64,000 nt of DNA from Bdellovibrionales bacterium (GCA_018646675.1 JABGUH010000046.1:62001-126000); one strand, 5' to 3'. Shown: positions 46,284 to 55,959, counted from the first letter of the stretch. The notes: generated by a model from the letters alone, not told the origin. A program made the numbers and translations.

Positions 46284-46358
46284 ATTAAAACTATCCATTA
46301 TTTGAAGTAAATTAAAGAGTACTAGCATAAACTAATTTGGGTAATTGAACCAGACAAT

Positions 46359-46970
46359 CTAGGGAGCTAATCGTCCAACCCAGAGATAACTACTTCCCTG
46401 CTGAAAATATCGCACCTCATCCAACTCCTCTATCTGTTGCCAGGTTGTCATCGGGAGCCCCTTTTGCTCATCTGATTCCAACCAGATTGTCCCTTGAAAC
46501 CATCTCCCTTTGACTAGCTGTTTATTGATAATATCTTGATAGACTGCAGATAACTGATAAGGGGGATCTAGGAATAGAATGGTCTGCGCTTTTTGCTCCT
46601 CACCCCATTGCTGATACTCGAAAGCAAACCTTTTTAGCCAAGATCTAGCATCATCTCGATGACAAATAATTGTGGGTGCTGGCCCCAAAAGAGCATCGTT
46701 GCCTCCGACGGCATCTGCATTTCGCTTTAAAACCTGAAATACCTTGGGATTGCTCTCAATTAGATGAACAAAGTGTGCCCCACGTGACCACGCCTCCAGC
46801 CCCACCGCTCCACTGCCAGCGCAGAGATCAATAAATATTACGTGGGATAAATCCTGAAAACTGTCGAAGATACGACGCTTTAATAGTACTTGAGTAGGCC
46901 TAATGGTTGGTTTGGCCGTAACCGCAAGCTTACGCCCACACGCCTTTCCACCCAAGATTTTTAATGACAC
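46359..46970 (-). CDS. rsmD: 16S rRNA m2G966 methyltransferase RsmD
   Basis: RsmD methylates G966 of 16S rRNA in the 30S subunit. The 203-residue protein has the opening ILGGKACGRKLAV, then RPTQVLLKRRIFDSFQD, the SAM motif DLCAGSGAVGLEAWSRGA and catalytic FLDPPYQL. Normal length. The neighbouring coaD gene supports the call. Confidence 0.93.
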   Translation of the reverse strand: MSLKILGGKACGRKLAVTAKPTIRPTQVLLKRRIFDSFQDLSHVIFIDLCAGSGAVGLEAWSRGAHFVHLIESNPKVFQVLKRNADAVGGNDALLGPAPTIICHRDDARSWLKRFAFEYQQWGEEQKAQTILFLDPPYQLSAVYQDIINKQLVKGRWFQGTIWLESDEQKGLPMTTWQQIEELDEVRYFQQGSSYLWVGRLAP

Positions 46971-46991
46971 TGCTTAGAGAGACAAGCCTAG

Positions 46992-47573
46992 TTAGGCTGC
47001 CTGCTTATCACTATTGATTGGCAAACTGAATTTGGCACCATGCTCCATCTCAATCGTAACCCCATTATCTGGATCAATTGAGAGAGTGATCAGTTGGCCT
47101 GACACCGTTACATTGAGATTCAACGACATATTACCTGCAACATTAAAACTAGCTTGGGTCTCCTGCATGGCTCCTCCATTGGAAGGTGATGACTTAGTCG
47201 TCGCTCCTAAGGGAACAACGGTAGATTCATCCTCGTCCTCATCTTGACAGATTGCACTCTCTAACTCACTCATGGCGTCAGCTATTGCCCCATCCTTAAC
47301 ATCATCTAATTGATCAAGTTGGCCGGACTGCCCTTTTGCCTCTACTGTCAACTCTTCCACCTCGGCAACCGGATCTTCATTTATTGTTTGCACCTCTGGG
47401 GTTTCCGCACTCTCTGCTGAGGCAATCCCCTCCGCTTCTGCAAACTCCTCTTCCAGACTATCAATCTCGTCCATTATATCTTTTAGCTCATCCTCATCAA
47501 AGCCCTGCTCTTGTGTGGCCATCTGATCTTCAACCTTGGCTTCATTTTTTGGAGATTCTTTACTATTGCTCAT
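46992..47573 (-). CDS. Acidic protein of unknown function
   Basis: The 193-residue protein has a long Glu/Asp-rich disordered N-terminal half (for example DEDELKDIMDEIDSLEEEFA). A conserved-looking beta domain of about 65 residues ends it (MSLNLNVTVSGQLITLSIDP, then NGVTIEMEHGAKFSLP). No signal peptide. It lies upstream of rsmD and coaD on the same strand, 21 bases from rsmD. SD AAGGAA. Function unknown. Confidence 0.6.
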   Translation of the reverse strand: MSNSKESPKNEAKVEDQMATQEQGFDEDELKDIMDEIDSLEEEFAEAEGIASAESAETPEVQTINEDPVAEVEELTVEAKGQSGQLDQLDDVKDGAIADAMSELESAICQDEDEDESTVVPLGATTKSSPSNGGAMQETQASFNVAGNMSLNLNVTVSGQLITLSIDPDNGVTIEMEHGAKFSLPINSDKQAA

Positions 47574-47867
47574 TTTAGTTCCTTCCCATGTGAGTGGGTC
47601 AACTCATAGCGACAACTCGTCGTCAATTACTACTCGACGCATCTAAAGCATCCCTTTAAAGGTATCTACAGAAAAAAGCCATTCCAGCTAATATACTGTA
47701 ATTACTTATACCAGCAGGATATTTCTGCCGACAGACTGGACAATCAAGTGACAAATAAGAGGAAACGGGATAAAAGATCTAGCGTATTTTTATCACAATT
47801 TTTCCTACTCCTTAGTGAGAGGAGAACTTTGTTGATTATTCAATAGTTACAAGCTTGGAGTGTATAA

Positions 47868-50777
47868 TTGAATAAGGGGCCAATCTGTTCGACACTATTG
47901 CCACAAAATTTCGGGGAAGCTTCCCTTGAATATCTGTCGTCGCCCTCCCCCATAAAAGATCAACTGCTTCCCATCAAGCAAAAGCAGAGTAACTCACTAA
48001 GCTTTCCTCTAAACTGCCTGGTTCAGGGTTGGGCCGGAAGTAATCTACCTAACCACTCATCCCGACTCTTAAGCCAGGTAATCCAGCTCTTAACCGAGGA
48101 AGCCAAACAACAGTTCTACTCATTTCACTTTAAAAATAGAAGTTTCAAGCAGACGATATACGATGAATTTTTAGACTATGCTCACAGCAACAATCTACAC
48201 TTCCCCGAGTCAGATATCGATTTTTTCTGGCAACAAGTTCAAGACTCCTCTCACTCAGTAAATACGCCAGAGGAACAAGTTGAACTGGGAATCCATGATT
48301 TTATTGAGATCTACTGCTATCGGGCCACAATCATCTACCTATTGAAACTACGTTTAGTACTTAAACTAGTACGTGGAGAGAAGCTTCATCAAGACTCTCT
48401 CCCACTAAGTCGAGAACACCTACTCTATCCCAACTCCTTTCTGGTCAAAACTTTTCAGATCGGAAGCCGAGAAGAGTTCTACTGTGAATCCCTACGCAGC
48501 AATCCCTACAGCTGGTATCGCCCCAATGAAAATTCCCTGCCACTAATTGAATTTTTGGCTGACACCTTAACAGATATCTCGTCCACTGAGCTGATAAAAA
48601 TATCCAGCCACCCCAAAGAGAGACATCTCAGCGATGAGCAGGATGAAAGTAACTCTAAATTTTCACATGCCCTCTCCCAACTCTCTTTTGGAGAGTATCT
48701 TAAAAAGCTGTTGATCCATCTACCCCGCTGGATTAATCAAGAAGAGATGACTCCCGCTATTTCAACTGCATGCTATCCCGGTTCACTTACCTGTCGTATT
48801 GTCGGTCAACATCTCGTTTCAATCGCTCACTCTCACTGGCTATCACAGGAGGGCGCAACCGATAAAAATTGGTCTCAACTACTATCTCCCAATTTTTGTG
48901 GCAGCTCCTTTCTCGATGGCCACTTTGTTCGTATTTTTAATGAACTATCCTATCTATCCTTTCTAGTTAATTTTAGCATTACCCGTATGCTACGGCCCCA
49001 AAGGTTGATCTGTGATGTATTTCGCCAAGGAGATAGTTCAGACGCTGACATCACATCTACCCTAAAAGGGCAAATACCACTACCCTCCCTCTATAAGCCT
49101 AAAGAGCTGAGACAATATGACCGGGTAGTAATTAGCCATCCCACCACGAGTAGAAGAAACCCACACCACTTTCTGGTACAGAAAATTCAACAAGAGATGC
49201 AATTTTTGAAGCCAAATGGTTTTTTAACGGTATTAAGCGGTCAGAACCTGTTCGTTCCCAGTCAGAAAGACCGTACTATTCCCTTGCTTGAAAAATTAAA
49301 ACTTGAATCCTACTTTAATCTTGAAGAGTTAAAGGGTAGAGGAGAGTTATCTCCATATATCTACATTTTCTCTCTGAAAACGGACTATCCGCATCAGTCA
49401 AATGCTTGGAAGTTACCCACAGGCATCACAGCTCTCCATCTAAAAGAGTCATGTCTCTCTTTTAAGTTTAAAGGTGAGCTTACCACCTTTGGGCGCCTGG
49501 CCGAGTTTACCCATGAGCTGACTAGCTTCATGCGTAGTCGAGATGCTAGCTCTACTCCTCTCTTTAAAAAGAACCTTGAGGGAGGACTACAATTTGAGTT
49601 CCACCAGGATGCTATTATTGATGGACAGCTTGTCCAATCCGCCTCATCCAGTGACCCCACAAAAATTACCCATCCCAGATTCTTTGATAATCTAACTAAA
49701 AGCTGTCTCCCACTAGACAATTTTCTTCAGTTTGAGAAACTTTCCCATAAGCAGGACGATCTAGGATGTGATAATTTAAAGCACCACCATCCATTTGACT
49801 TCCTGGCCAATAGTAACCAGCGATATAAATCCTACAATGCCATTTTGATCATCAATTATCAGCAACGTAATAATGTGAAACTGGAGATTATCCCAGCGGA
49901 AACCTACCCTGCTAAGTTGGAGCTATTGGGAACGGCTTACTACCAGTATTTTGGAGTTATTGCCAAATCTCCAGAGGTAAACCTTAATATTTTTAGAGAG
50001 TATTTTGAGTCAGATATTGGATGTCAAGTTATCCAACTCACACTTCATGGACCAAGCACGAAGTTGAAGCCAAAATTGAACGCACTTTTGGTGCCTAAAT
50101 TTTTTACAACCATTAAACCAATTCCATCAACATTAAGTGAGGGCTTTGCTCCGCTTGTTGTTCCAACTGATGATTTGATCAAGCAACTTCCCCATCCTCT
50201 CCTTGACGATTTCAAGCAGATCGAGCAGATGCTACCTCAACTGGCCAAGCGATATCCCCACACCGTACTCTCGATACTCTCCCAATTTAAAATCAATACT
50301 GAAATCCTGATTGGCCGCATGGAGAGCAGTAGTGGAAATCAACAGGTCGACTACGCTAATTCAGTTGTGATGGAGCAAATCTTAAGCTTAACTACCTACT
50401 CCCTATTCCCTAATAATGACCAGTTCTATGTTAATTTCATGGTTAGTGATCCTGCCGATGTTCGCCTCCCTCTGGTTAGTCTGAAAATTGAAAGAAGCGA
50501 TGATCTTCACTCTCTAGTTCTGACTGGAGGCGCCCAAGACAGACACATCTGTAGCATTATCGGAAAAGAGGCGGGAATCTTATTTTTGAACTATCTACTA
50601 TCCAATATGATTGGCACCTCTATCTCCACGCTACTGCGAACAGTTCAAATTCCAGATGTTGAAGAGCTAGCAGCACTAACCAATCTACTGGATGATCAGG
50701 TGGATGCTTTACGACAGCTTAATAGTAAGTCTCATGACCAAATTAATCAGATTATCTCCCAGCAGATCACCCTGTAA
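47868..50777 (+). CDS. Large N6-DNA-methyltransferase-like protein, probably catalytically inactive
   Basis: The 969-residue cytoplasmic protein shows by eye the outline of a type I/IIG N6-adenine methyltransferase with broken motifs. A motif I-like segment LLSPNFCGSSFLDGHF (about residue 337-352) stands where DPACGSGxFL is expected. The catalytic NPPY is replaced by ISHPTTS (about 423-429). LKPNGFLTVLSGQNLF then matches the conserved strand of that fold (about 447-462), followed by LSPYIYIFSLK. The C-terminal 450 residues resemble no family I know. TTG start 47868 with SD GGAG; a TATAAT overlaps the SD region. A ChaN-like gene follows. Confidence 0.55.
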   Translation: MNKGPICSTLLPQNFGEASLEYLSSPSPIKDQLLPIKQKQSNSLSFPLNCLVQGWAGSNLPNHSSRLLSQVIQLLTEEAKQQFYSFHFKNRSFKQTIYDEFLDYAHSNNLHFPESDIDFFWQQVQDSSHSVNTPEEQVELGIHDFIEIYCYRATIIYLLKLRLVLKLVRGEKLHQDSLPLSREHLLYPNSFLVKTFQIGSREEFYCESLRSNPYSWYRPNENSLPLIEFLADTLTDISSTELIKISSHPKERHLSDEQDESNSKFSHALSQLSFGEYLKKLLIHLPRWINQEEMTPAISTACYPGSLTCRIVGQHLVSIAHSHWLSQEGATDKNWSQLLSPNFCGSSFLDGHFVRIFNELSYLSFLVNFSITRMLRPQRLICDVFRQGDSSDADITSTLKGQIPLPSLYKPKELRQYDRVVISHPTTSRRNPHHFLVQKIQQEMQFLKPNGFLTVLSGQNLFVPSQKDRTIPLLEKLKLESYFNLEELKGRGELSPYIYIFSLKTDYPHQSNAWKLPTGITALHLKESCLSFKFKGELTTFGRLAEFTHELTSFMRSRDASSTPLFKKNLEGGLQFEFHQDAIIDGQLVQSASSSDPTKITHPRFFDNLTKSCLPLDNFLQFEKLSHKQDDLGCDNLKHHHPFDFLANSNQRYKSYNAILIINYQQRNNVKLEIIPAETYPAKLELLGTAYYQYFGVIAKSPEVNLNIFREYFESDIGCQVIQLTLHGPSTKLKPKLNALLVPKFFTTIKPIPSTLSEGFAPLVVPTDDLIKQLPHPLLDDFKQIEQMLPQLAKRYPHTVLSILSQFKINTEILIGRMESSSGNQQVDYANSVVMEQILSLTTYSLFPNNDQFYVNFMVSDPADVRLPLVSLKIERSDDLHSLVLTGGAQDRHICSIIGKEAGILFLNYLLSNMIGTSISTLLRTVQIPDVEELAALTNLLDDQVDALRQLNSKSHDQINQIISQQITL

Positions 50778-50839
50778 TTTTCGTAAATAGTATAAATTAT
50801 TTCAGTAAGATATCCCTCGCACGATCCTCAGCTTGTGCG

Positions 50840-50845
50840 TATAAT
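50840..50845 (+). promoter_or_regulatory. Near-consensus -10 box adjoining the ChaN-like gene start
   Basis: TATAAT ends eight bases before ATG 50854 with no SD between, so transcription probably starts at the ATG (leaderless pattern). The -35 is unclear. Confidence 0.4.
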
Positions 50846-50853
50846 ACTGAGCC

Positions 50854-52491
50854 ATGAGTACTGATTTCGACATTGTCCAAATGCACCGCGAAATTTATCA
50901 GTATATGAGGAAAAAAGCACTGAGCTATGAGGGGGGTGAAAGTAAAGAGCTAACCCAGTATCAAAGAGCCCAGAAGAAGCTCAGTCAACGCTCTTTTGAA
51001 AATTCATCACAGAAGGAGCTAGCACGTGCCATTGATAGTTCCCAGATAATCTATCTGGGGGACTTCCATACCTTTGATCAGAGTGGACGAAATCTTCTAC
51101 GGCTACTACGTCCATTAGTACAGAGTCAGACCCCACTAGCACTGGGATTTGAGTTTATCAATTATGAACACCAGCACCACTTAGAGTACTATGCAGAGAA
51201 AACAATTAGTGAACTAGAGTTTCTAGATGCTATTAATTATCACGAATCATGGCACTTTCCATGGAACCACTATCGACAAATTCTAAAAATCGCTCAAAAG
51301 CATCAACTACCCATGCTGGCACTCAATTCTACCGGTTCACTATCTGAACGCGACCAACTGGCAGCAAATACACTCTATCACTTTCTACTAGAGAACCCAG
51401 AAGCAAAGCTGCTAATCTTTTTTGGTGAACTCCATATTATGCCAGATAGACTGCCCAAACAGCTACAACAACTCTTTACAACCAAGGCCCCTAAAAGTCT
51501 AATCATCCACCAAAACCTAGATGAGGTATATTGGCGACAAGGAAGAGAGCAGGGCCGGAAGCTGGTAGTTAAATTCAACCCTCAAGAGTACTGCCTCATG
51601 ACCTCACCACCATGGATCAAATATGAAAGTATGATCTACTGGTATGAAAACCTATGTGATGATCCTGAATTTGATATTCACGAATACCTGGTTGAAAAGG
51701 GACTGAAAACTTTTAACAGCAATTCCAATGATAATTTTCTGCTGGTGTGTCAGGAGATATTACGTGCACTTCAACTGCGATCAAAAATCACAAAAGAGGA
51801 GTTAGAAAATTACAACCTCTACGACCATCGTAAAATGACATTTATCCTCGACAAGGTGAAACGACTGCCACAGAAAAATCTAATTAATTTTTATAAAAAA
51901 ATGCTACTGACAGGGAAAATTTTTAAAGTACCATTCTCTCACAACCTCTACTGTCCTAACTACTCTATTAACCGTCTCTCTTTCTTGGCCGGTGCCCATA
52001 TCTTTGACCTGTTAACCCATAATAGTACCTACTGTTATGAGCAGCAGGCACTCAGTGGATCGCAAGTGGACAAATTGTCCCATTTTCTGAACTTAAATAC
52101 CCTATCTTATCTCTCATCTAAAATTATCAATCCATTTCGTAAGTGTGATCTCTATCAAGATATCATCTCACAAATCGACTCCCCACAAACTAACACAACG
52201 ACAAAACGCCACTTGCAACTGGCAATCACCATTTTAAATGGCACATCAAAAACTCTACCCAATAACCTAAAAGGATTTCCTCTCATTCTACTAAATCGTA
52301 CCGCTAAAACGATTAGTCACCTACTGGGTGATACCCTTTATGAAGAGTTCTTCAGAGAATCTCCCACAAAATTTCAAAAAATAGTTGAGCTGATCATTAC
52401 CACCCCAACTCCCCCCAATTACCCTAATTTATTAATTACAGCGATCCTACCCAATAAAGATTATCAAAAAAACAGTAAACGTTTTTTTTAA
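50854..52491 (+). CDS. ChaN-like (haem-binding uptake) protein with C-terminal extension
   Basis: The 545-residue protein has a ChaN/EreA-type domain at about 65-235: IIYLGDFHTFDQSGRN, LGFEFINYEHQHH, the INYHESWHFPWNHYRQIL segment and FFGELHIMPDRLP. ChaN relatives bind haem or degrade small substrates. Here no signal peptide is present, unlike most ChaN lipoproteins. The C-terminal 300 residues are helical and unrecognised. No SD; the start adjoins a TATAAT. Its neighbour 77 bases upstream is the methyltransferase-like gene, so the two may form one accessory unit. Confidence 0.7.
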   Translation: MSTDFDIVQMHREIYQYMRKKALSYEGGESKELTQYQRAQKKLSQRSFENSSQKELARAIDSSQIIYLGDFHTFDQSGRNLLRLLRPLVQSQTPLALGFEFINYEHQHHLEYYAEKTISELEFLDAINYHESWHFPWNHYRQILKIAQKHQLPMLALNSTGSLSERDQLAANTLYHFLLENPEAKLLIFFGELHIMPDRLPKQLQQLFTTKAPKSLIIHQNLDEVYWRQGREQGRKLVVKFNPQEYCLMTSPPWIKYESMIYWYENLCDDPEFDIHEYLVEKGLKTFNSNSNDNFLLVCQEILRALQLRSKITKEELENYNLYDHRKMTFILDKVKRLPQKNLINFYKKMLLTGKIFKVPFSHNLYCPNYSINRLSFLAGAHIFDLLTHNSTYCYEQQALSGSQVDKLSHFLNLNTLSYLSSKIINPFRKCDLYQDIISQIDSPQTNTTTKRHLQLAITILNGTSKTLPNNLKGFPLILLNRTAKTISHLLGDTLYEEFFRESPTKFQKIVELIITTPTPPNYPNLLITAILPNKDYQKNSKRFF

Positions 52492-52582
52492 CTTTTTGTT
52501 CTGATTGACTGCCATCCATCTCTCCCATATCATTAGGTTACTGACCAATCTAAATAATTTTCTCTACGGATGGAGGATCTGG

Positions 52583-53074
52583 ATGTATAAAGTTTTATCA
52601 ATAGCAATTCTACTCGGCACACTTTTAACTATCCCTGGCCAACTTTTGGCGACAAATCAGATTAGCAAATCTGATTTTCAAACTGAGCGGGAGTATCTAC
52701 TAAAAAAGTTGAAACCCCTAATCTATGGTGAATGGGACAGCGTTAACAAACTTCCAGATATCTATCCCTCCTATTGGCAAAGAGTATCTTTAGAAAGTCG
52801 TACTCGAATGATTATGAAGCTACACTTAATGGAAGAGGGCTTCCGTCAAATGTTTGAGCCGCAGTGCGGGGTCTATTTTGAACAGTGTTATCCCAACTTT
52901 GTTAAGACCATGATATACGGAGTAGAGAGTAATTCAGAAATAATTGGGTATATTGTTCAAACTATTCTTAGCGAAGTGCCAGGTGGTGATAGTGAAGGTC
53001 TGCGGATGATATTTCATAAAAATGGACGACTAGTTCAAGGTCCGGCATTTTTCACCACCGACCAGATCCACTAA
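52583..53074 (+). CDS. Secreted protein of unknown function
   Basis: The 163-residue protein has a signal peptide (about 1-21, IAILLGTLLTIPGQLLA). A mostly helical mature region follows with two Cys residues close together (QCGVYFEQCYPNF) that could form a disulphide. ATG 52583 was chosen because SD GGAGG lies seven bases upstream; the frame extends 26 codons further. No family recognised. Confidence 0.58.
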   Translation: MYKVLSIAILLGTLLTIPGQLLATNQISKSDFQTEREYLLKKLKPLIYGEWDSVNKLPDIYPSYWQRVSLESRTRMIMKLHLMEEGFRQMFEPQCGVYFEQCYPNFVKTMIYGVESNSEIIGYIVQTILSEVPGGDSEGLRMIFHKNGRLVQGPAFFTTDQIH

Positions 53075-53261
53075 TAATAGCTTCAAGGTACCTATTTTAT
53101 TGAGATATATGCCTTGAAATTAGCTTTGGGCCAATCTATTATCATTTAAATACCCATTTTCCAGAAATTAACGATAATGACCCCATAACTAAATAACTAC
53201 TTTTAGTTTTTATCATCAACCAACAAAGCTTAAATGCAAAATTTTAAAAAAGGAGGAGCAG

Positions 53262-53648
53262 ATGCCAAAATTAAATTTCTACACAGATATTAATGATGTT
53301 GCAAATGAGGCAAAGCGTGATCTAATTGATCGCCACTCACCATTCATCCACTGTGATGACCATGCAAAAAAGGGAGAGCCTTTCGATGTTAGAGTCCAGG
53401 TCGGTAATGAATATTTACACCCGGATGATACTGATCACTACGTCTCTACCGTTACTCTCTATAATGGACAAACCAAATTAGCTGAGGCGACTTTTTTTGC
53501 CGGTGCCAATGGGGGCCAGGGTAACAAGGCGCAGACCTCAGTAACCTTTAGAGTAATTTTAGAAAAAAACTCTAAGCTGATTGCAAACGCCTACTGCACC
53601 AAGCATGGACTGTGGGAAGGACCGGTAAAGGATATCCAGGTTGCTTAA
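53262..53648 (+). CDS. Superoxide reductase (neelaredoxin/desulfoferrodoxin family)
   Basis: SOR reduces superoxide to peroxide at a mononuclear iron. The 128-residue protein has the expected ligand set: His25 (DRHSPF), His53 (EYLHPDD), His59 (TDHYVST), Cys112 and His115 (YCTKHGLW). This suggests a one-iron class II enzyme without the N-terminal rubredoxin-like iron site. The usual Glu-Lys before the first His is Asp-Arg. Excellent SD AAAGGAGGAG. It is followed 55 bases later by a peroxiredoxin that would remove the peroxide formed. Confidence 0.9.
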   Translation: MPKLNFYTDINDVANEAKRDLIDRHSPFIHCDDHAKKGEPFDVRVQVGNEYLHPDDTDHYVSTVTLYNGQTKLAEATFFAGANGGQGNKAQTSVTFRVILEKNSKLIANAYCTKHGLWEGPVKDIQVA

Positions 53649-53703
53649 AAATAAAATTATAAATCAATAAACTATATAACATTTTCATCAAGGAGATTTA
53701 AAA

Positions 53704-54291
53704 ATGAGTTCACTCGTAACAAAAGAAGCACCAAATTTTACCGCACAAGCCGTAATGGCAGATAATAGTTTTCAAGAGCTAACGCTTGCTGATTACCGTG
53801 GAAAGTATGTTGCGCTATTTTTCTACCCACTAGACTTTACCTTTGTCTGCCCCTCAGAGATTTTGGCATTCAATCAGAAAGTTAGTGAATTTAAGGAGCG
53901 TGGATGTGAACTAGTTGGAATTTCAATCGACTCTCACTTTACCCACTTAGCATGGAAAAATACCGCCGTTAAAGATGGTGGAATTGGAAAAATTGACTAC
54001 CCACTAGTTGCTGATATCAACAAGAACATCTCTCGTGATTATGGTGTACTGTTTGATGAGTCAATTGCCCTACGTGGATTCTTTTTGATTGATCAAAAGG
54101 GAGTTATTCGCCACAGCGTAATCAATGATCTTCCACTTGGACGTAGTGTTGACGAGGCAATTCGTATGTTGGATGCACTTCAATATACAGAAAAGCACGG
54201 AGAAGTATGTCCTGCCAACTGGAATAAAGGTGATCAAGCGATGCAACCAACTAGTGAGGGTGTTGCTTCCTACTTGGAAAAAAATTACTAA
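53704..54291 (+). CDS. Typical 2-Cys peroxiredoxin (AhpC/Prx type)
   Basis: The 195-residue protein has the peroxidatic Cys motif DFTFVCPSE (Cys49) and the resolving Cys in HGEVCPANW (Cys169). It is full length for the AhpC/BCP-related typical 2-Cys group. It reduces hydrogen peroxide, probably the product of the superoxide reductase encoded just upstream. SD AAGGAG. A terminator follows at 54313. The conserved GISIDSHFTHLAWKN segment supports the call. Confidence 0.94.
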   Translation: MSSLVTKEAPNFTAQAVMADNSFQELTLADYRGKYVALFFYPLDFTFVCPSEILAFNQKVSEFKERGCELVGISIDSHFTHLAWKNTAVKDGGIGKIDYPLVADINKNISRDYGVLFDESIALRGFFLIDQKGVIRHSVINDLPLGRSVDEAIRMLDALQYTEKHGEVCPANWNKGDQAMQPTSEGVASYLEKNY

Positions 54292-54312
54292 ATAGTAATA
54301 ATAAATTAGATT

Positions 54313-54340
54313 GCCGGAACCCTTCAAGGGTTTCGGCTTT
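54313..54340 (+). terminator. Rho-independent terminator after the peroxiredoxin gene
   Basis: A 10-bp stem (54313-54322 with 54328-54337, one G-T pair) has a 5-base loop TTCAA and is followed by TTTAA. It lies 22 bases past the stop codon and ends the SOR-Prx operon. Confidence 0.82.
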
Positions 54341-54378
54341 AACCTGCCGCCTAATATCAATTGGTCTTAATTTTATAA

Positions 54379-55305
54379 CTAGAAATCAGAGATTCGCCTA
54401 ACTAGCCCTGGGTAGTCAATAAATGGATTGCGGTTATTTTGTAACTCCTGAATCATACCATTACGTATCACCTCTTCATCGTCTACCGGGTCTTCCCGGT
54501 GCCACTTTTTGAGGTAGAACTCCTCAGTCGATGAGAGCTGTAAATTGTAGCGAACAGAAAAGTAAAAAACTGCTCGTGCCACATTTCCTTTGAATTGGTG
54601 ATCAGGCTCAAAATACATATAGGATTTTAATATCGTGCTTTTATTAGGAGTAATCGCAACTCCTCTCTTAGAAGCATCACAGCCGGGATATACGGCATCT
54701 CCGTCAACCTCGGCAAATTTAAAACTACCTCGAGCAGAGTTAGCTTTACTATCTGTCGGAAAGAGGTGGTGTAGATCAGTCTTTTGAGTCGCCTTAGAGT
54801 AGCTTCGACTAAAACGACTTTGTGGCCAAATATGCTCACAATTTAGCACATTATTATTAGGAATACTCATTGGGCCGATATTGATCCCTCTCCTCTTCCA
54901 TGACTGCCTTTTCACGGCCGATTGATCTTGCTTCTCGTAGTTATTGGTAAAGATTTTATTGCAGTAGACATCGCGAATGTAGTAGCCACTACTATTTTCA
55001 CGTAGATGAAGGCGGCCAAAGAGATGACGTCTCGCTGCACGATATCCCAAAGTATCCTGAGAGTAGCAACTGCCATAGTGCCCACTACAACTATCGACTA
55101 GGATATCTGGCGCTCCTGCAGACTGCCTCAAGTGCTTTTTAGTAAGAAGTTTACGAATAGCGATAATCAAGTTTTGATCAACAACTCCACCATCAAGGAA
55201 AATAGAGTCTGTCTTTTCAGGGTAATAAGTTAGACCTGCTGCCCAGACTGTCTGATTTAGCAGCACAAGAACCAACAATAGTTTAACCAGCCGATTCGTA
55301 ACCAT
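54379..55305 (-). CDS. Secreted endonuclease I (EndA/NucM family)
   Basis: The 308-residue protein has a signal peptide (about 1-24, LLLVLVLLNQTVWAAGL). The endonuclease I core has LNCEHIWPQSRF and TDLHHLFPTDSKANSARGS. These are the beta-beta-alpha metal His motifs of NucM/EndA. Several Cys residues suggest disulphides for life outside the cytoplasm. ATG 55305 has SD AGGA; the frame extends ten codons further. It likely degrades extracellular DNA for nutrient or biofilm purposes. Confidence 0.88.
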   Translation of the reverse strand: MVTNRLVKLLLVLVLLNQTVWAAGLTYYPEKTDSIFLDGGVVDQNLIIAIRKLLTKKHLRQSAGAPDILVDSCSGHYGSCYSQDTLGYRAARRHLFGRLHLRENSSGYYIRDVYCNKIFTNNYEKQDQSAVKRQSWKRRGINIGPMSIPNNNVLNCEHIWPQSRFSRSYSKATQKTDLHHLFPTDSKANSARGSFKFAEVDGDAVYPGCDASKRGVAITPNKSTILKSYMYFEPDHQFKGNVARAVFYFSVRYNLQLSSTEEFYLKKWHREDPVDDEEVIRNGMIQELQNNRNPFIDYPGLVRRISDF

Positions 55306-55551
55306 ATTTTCAATCCTATTGTTACCTGTGTACACCCCAATATCCTTAAAAAATTGAGATAGTACCGCCCAACAGCAATTACGTAAGAGCTTACATAAAC
55401 GTTATAACTTTGGCTAATATTTTTAATAGAATTGCTTATAACGCATTGCGCGCCGCGTTTTCCCTGCCCCCCTTTACTAATAGTTGAGTTCTACGCTATA
55501 GAATTATTTTGATTGTATCATGCTATTTTAACAAACATGGGAAAAGTAGAG

Positions 55552-55959
55552 ATGAGAAAACAACTATCAATTTTCTTTCTAGTCTTAGTAATCTCTGTCG
55601 GCTGGTCAAACCTCTACGCCTCAAGAATGAGCTGTGAGTTAATACTTAGTGGCAACCACTCCCAAAATAGCTCAATGTACTCTTTGGACATGGACAATCT
55701 CGGCGATCGAGACTGGGGAAGAGATTACTTAGGATTGGCTTTCCATTCAATCCGCCATCTCCTACAGCAACAGGGGTGTGAAAGAAGTGATATCAACTTT
55801 GGCAAGGGCCCTTTTGGTCAAGCCAAATCAAAGTGCCTCTACCTAGTACGCGACCATCAAGCTTCTCACGTCTGTTATGTAGAAAGTAATATTGGATATT
55901 TCTTTTTAACATGGGATATGCTCACTGGCATCAATATCGTCTACAACCGCTGGGACTAA
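55552..55959 (+). CDS. Small secreted protein of unknown function
   Basis: The 135-residue protein has a signal peptide (about 1-23) and four Cys residues (SCELILSG; QGCERSD; SKCLYLV; SHVCYVES), consistent with two disulphides. ATG 55552 was preferred; an in-frame ATG at 55537 is also possible. The stop overlaps the stop of the convergent YhcC-like gene by four bases. No family recognised. Confidence 0.52.
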   Translation: MRKQLSIFFLVLVISVGWSNLYASRMSCELILSGNHSQNSSMYSLDMDNLGDRDWGRDYLGLAFHSIRHLLQQQGCERSDINFGKGPFGQAKSKCLYLVRDHQASHVCYVESNIGYFFLTWDMLTGINIVYNRWD

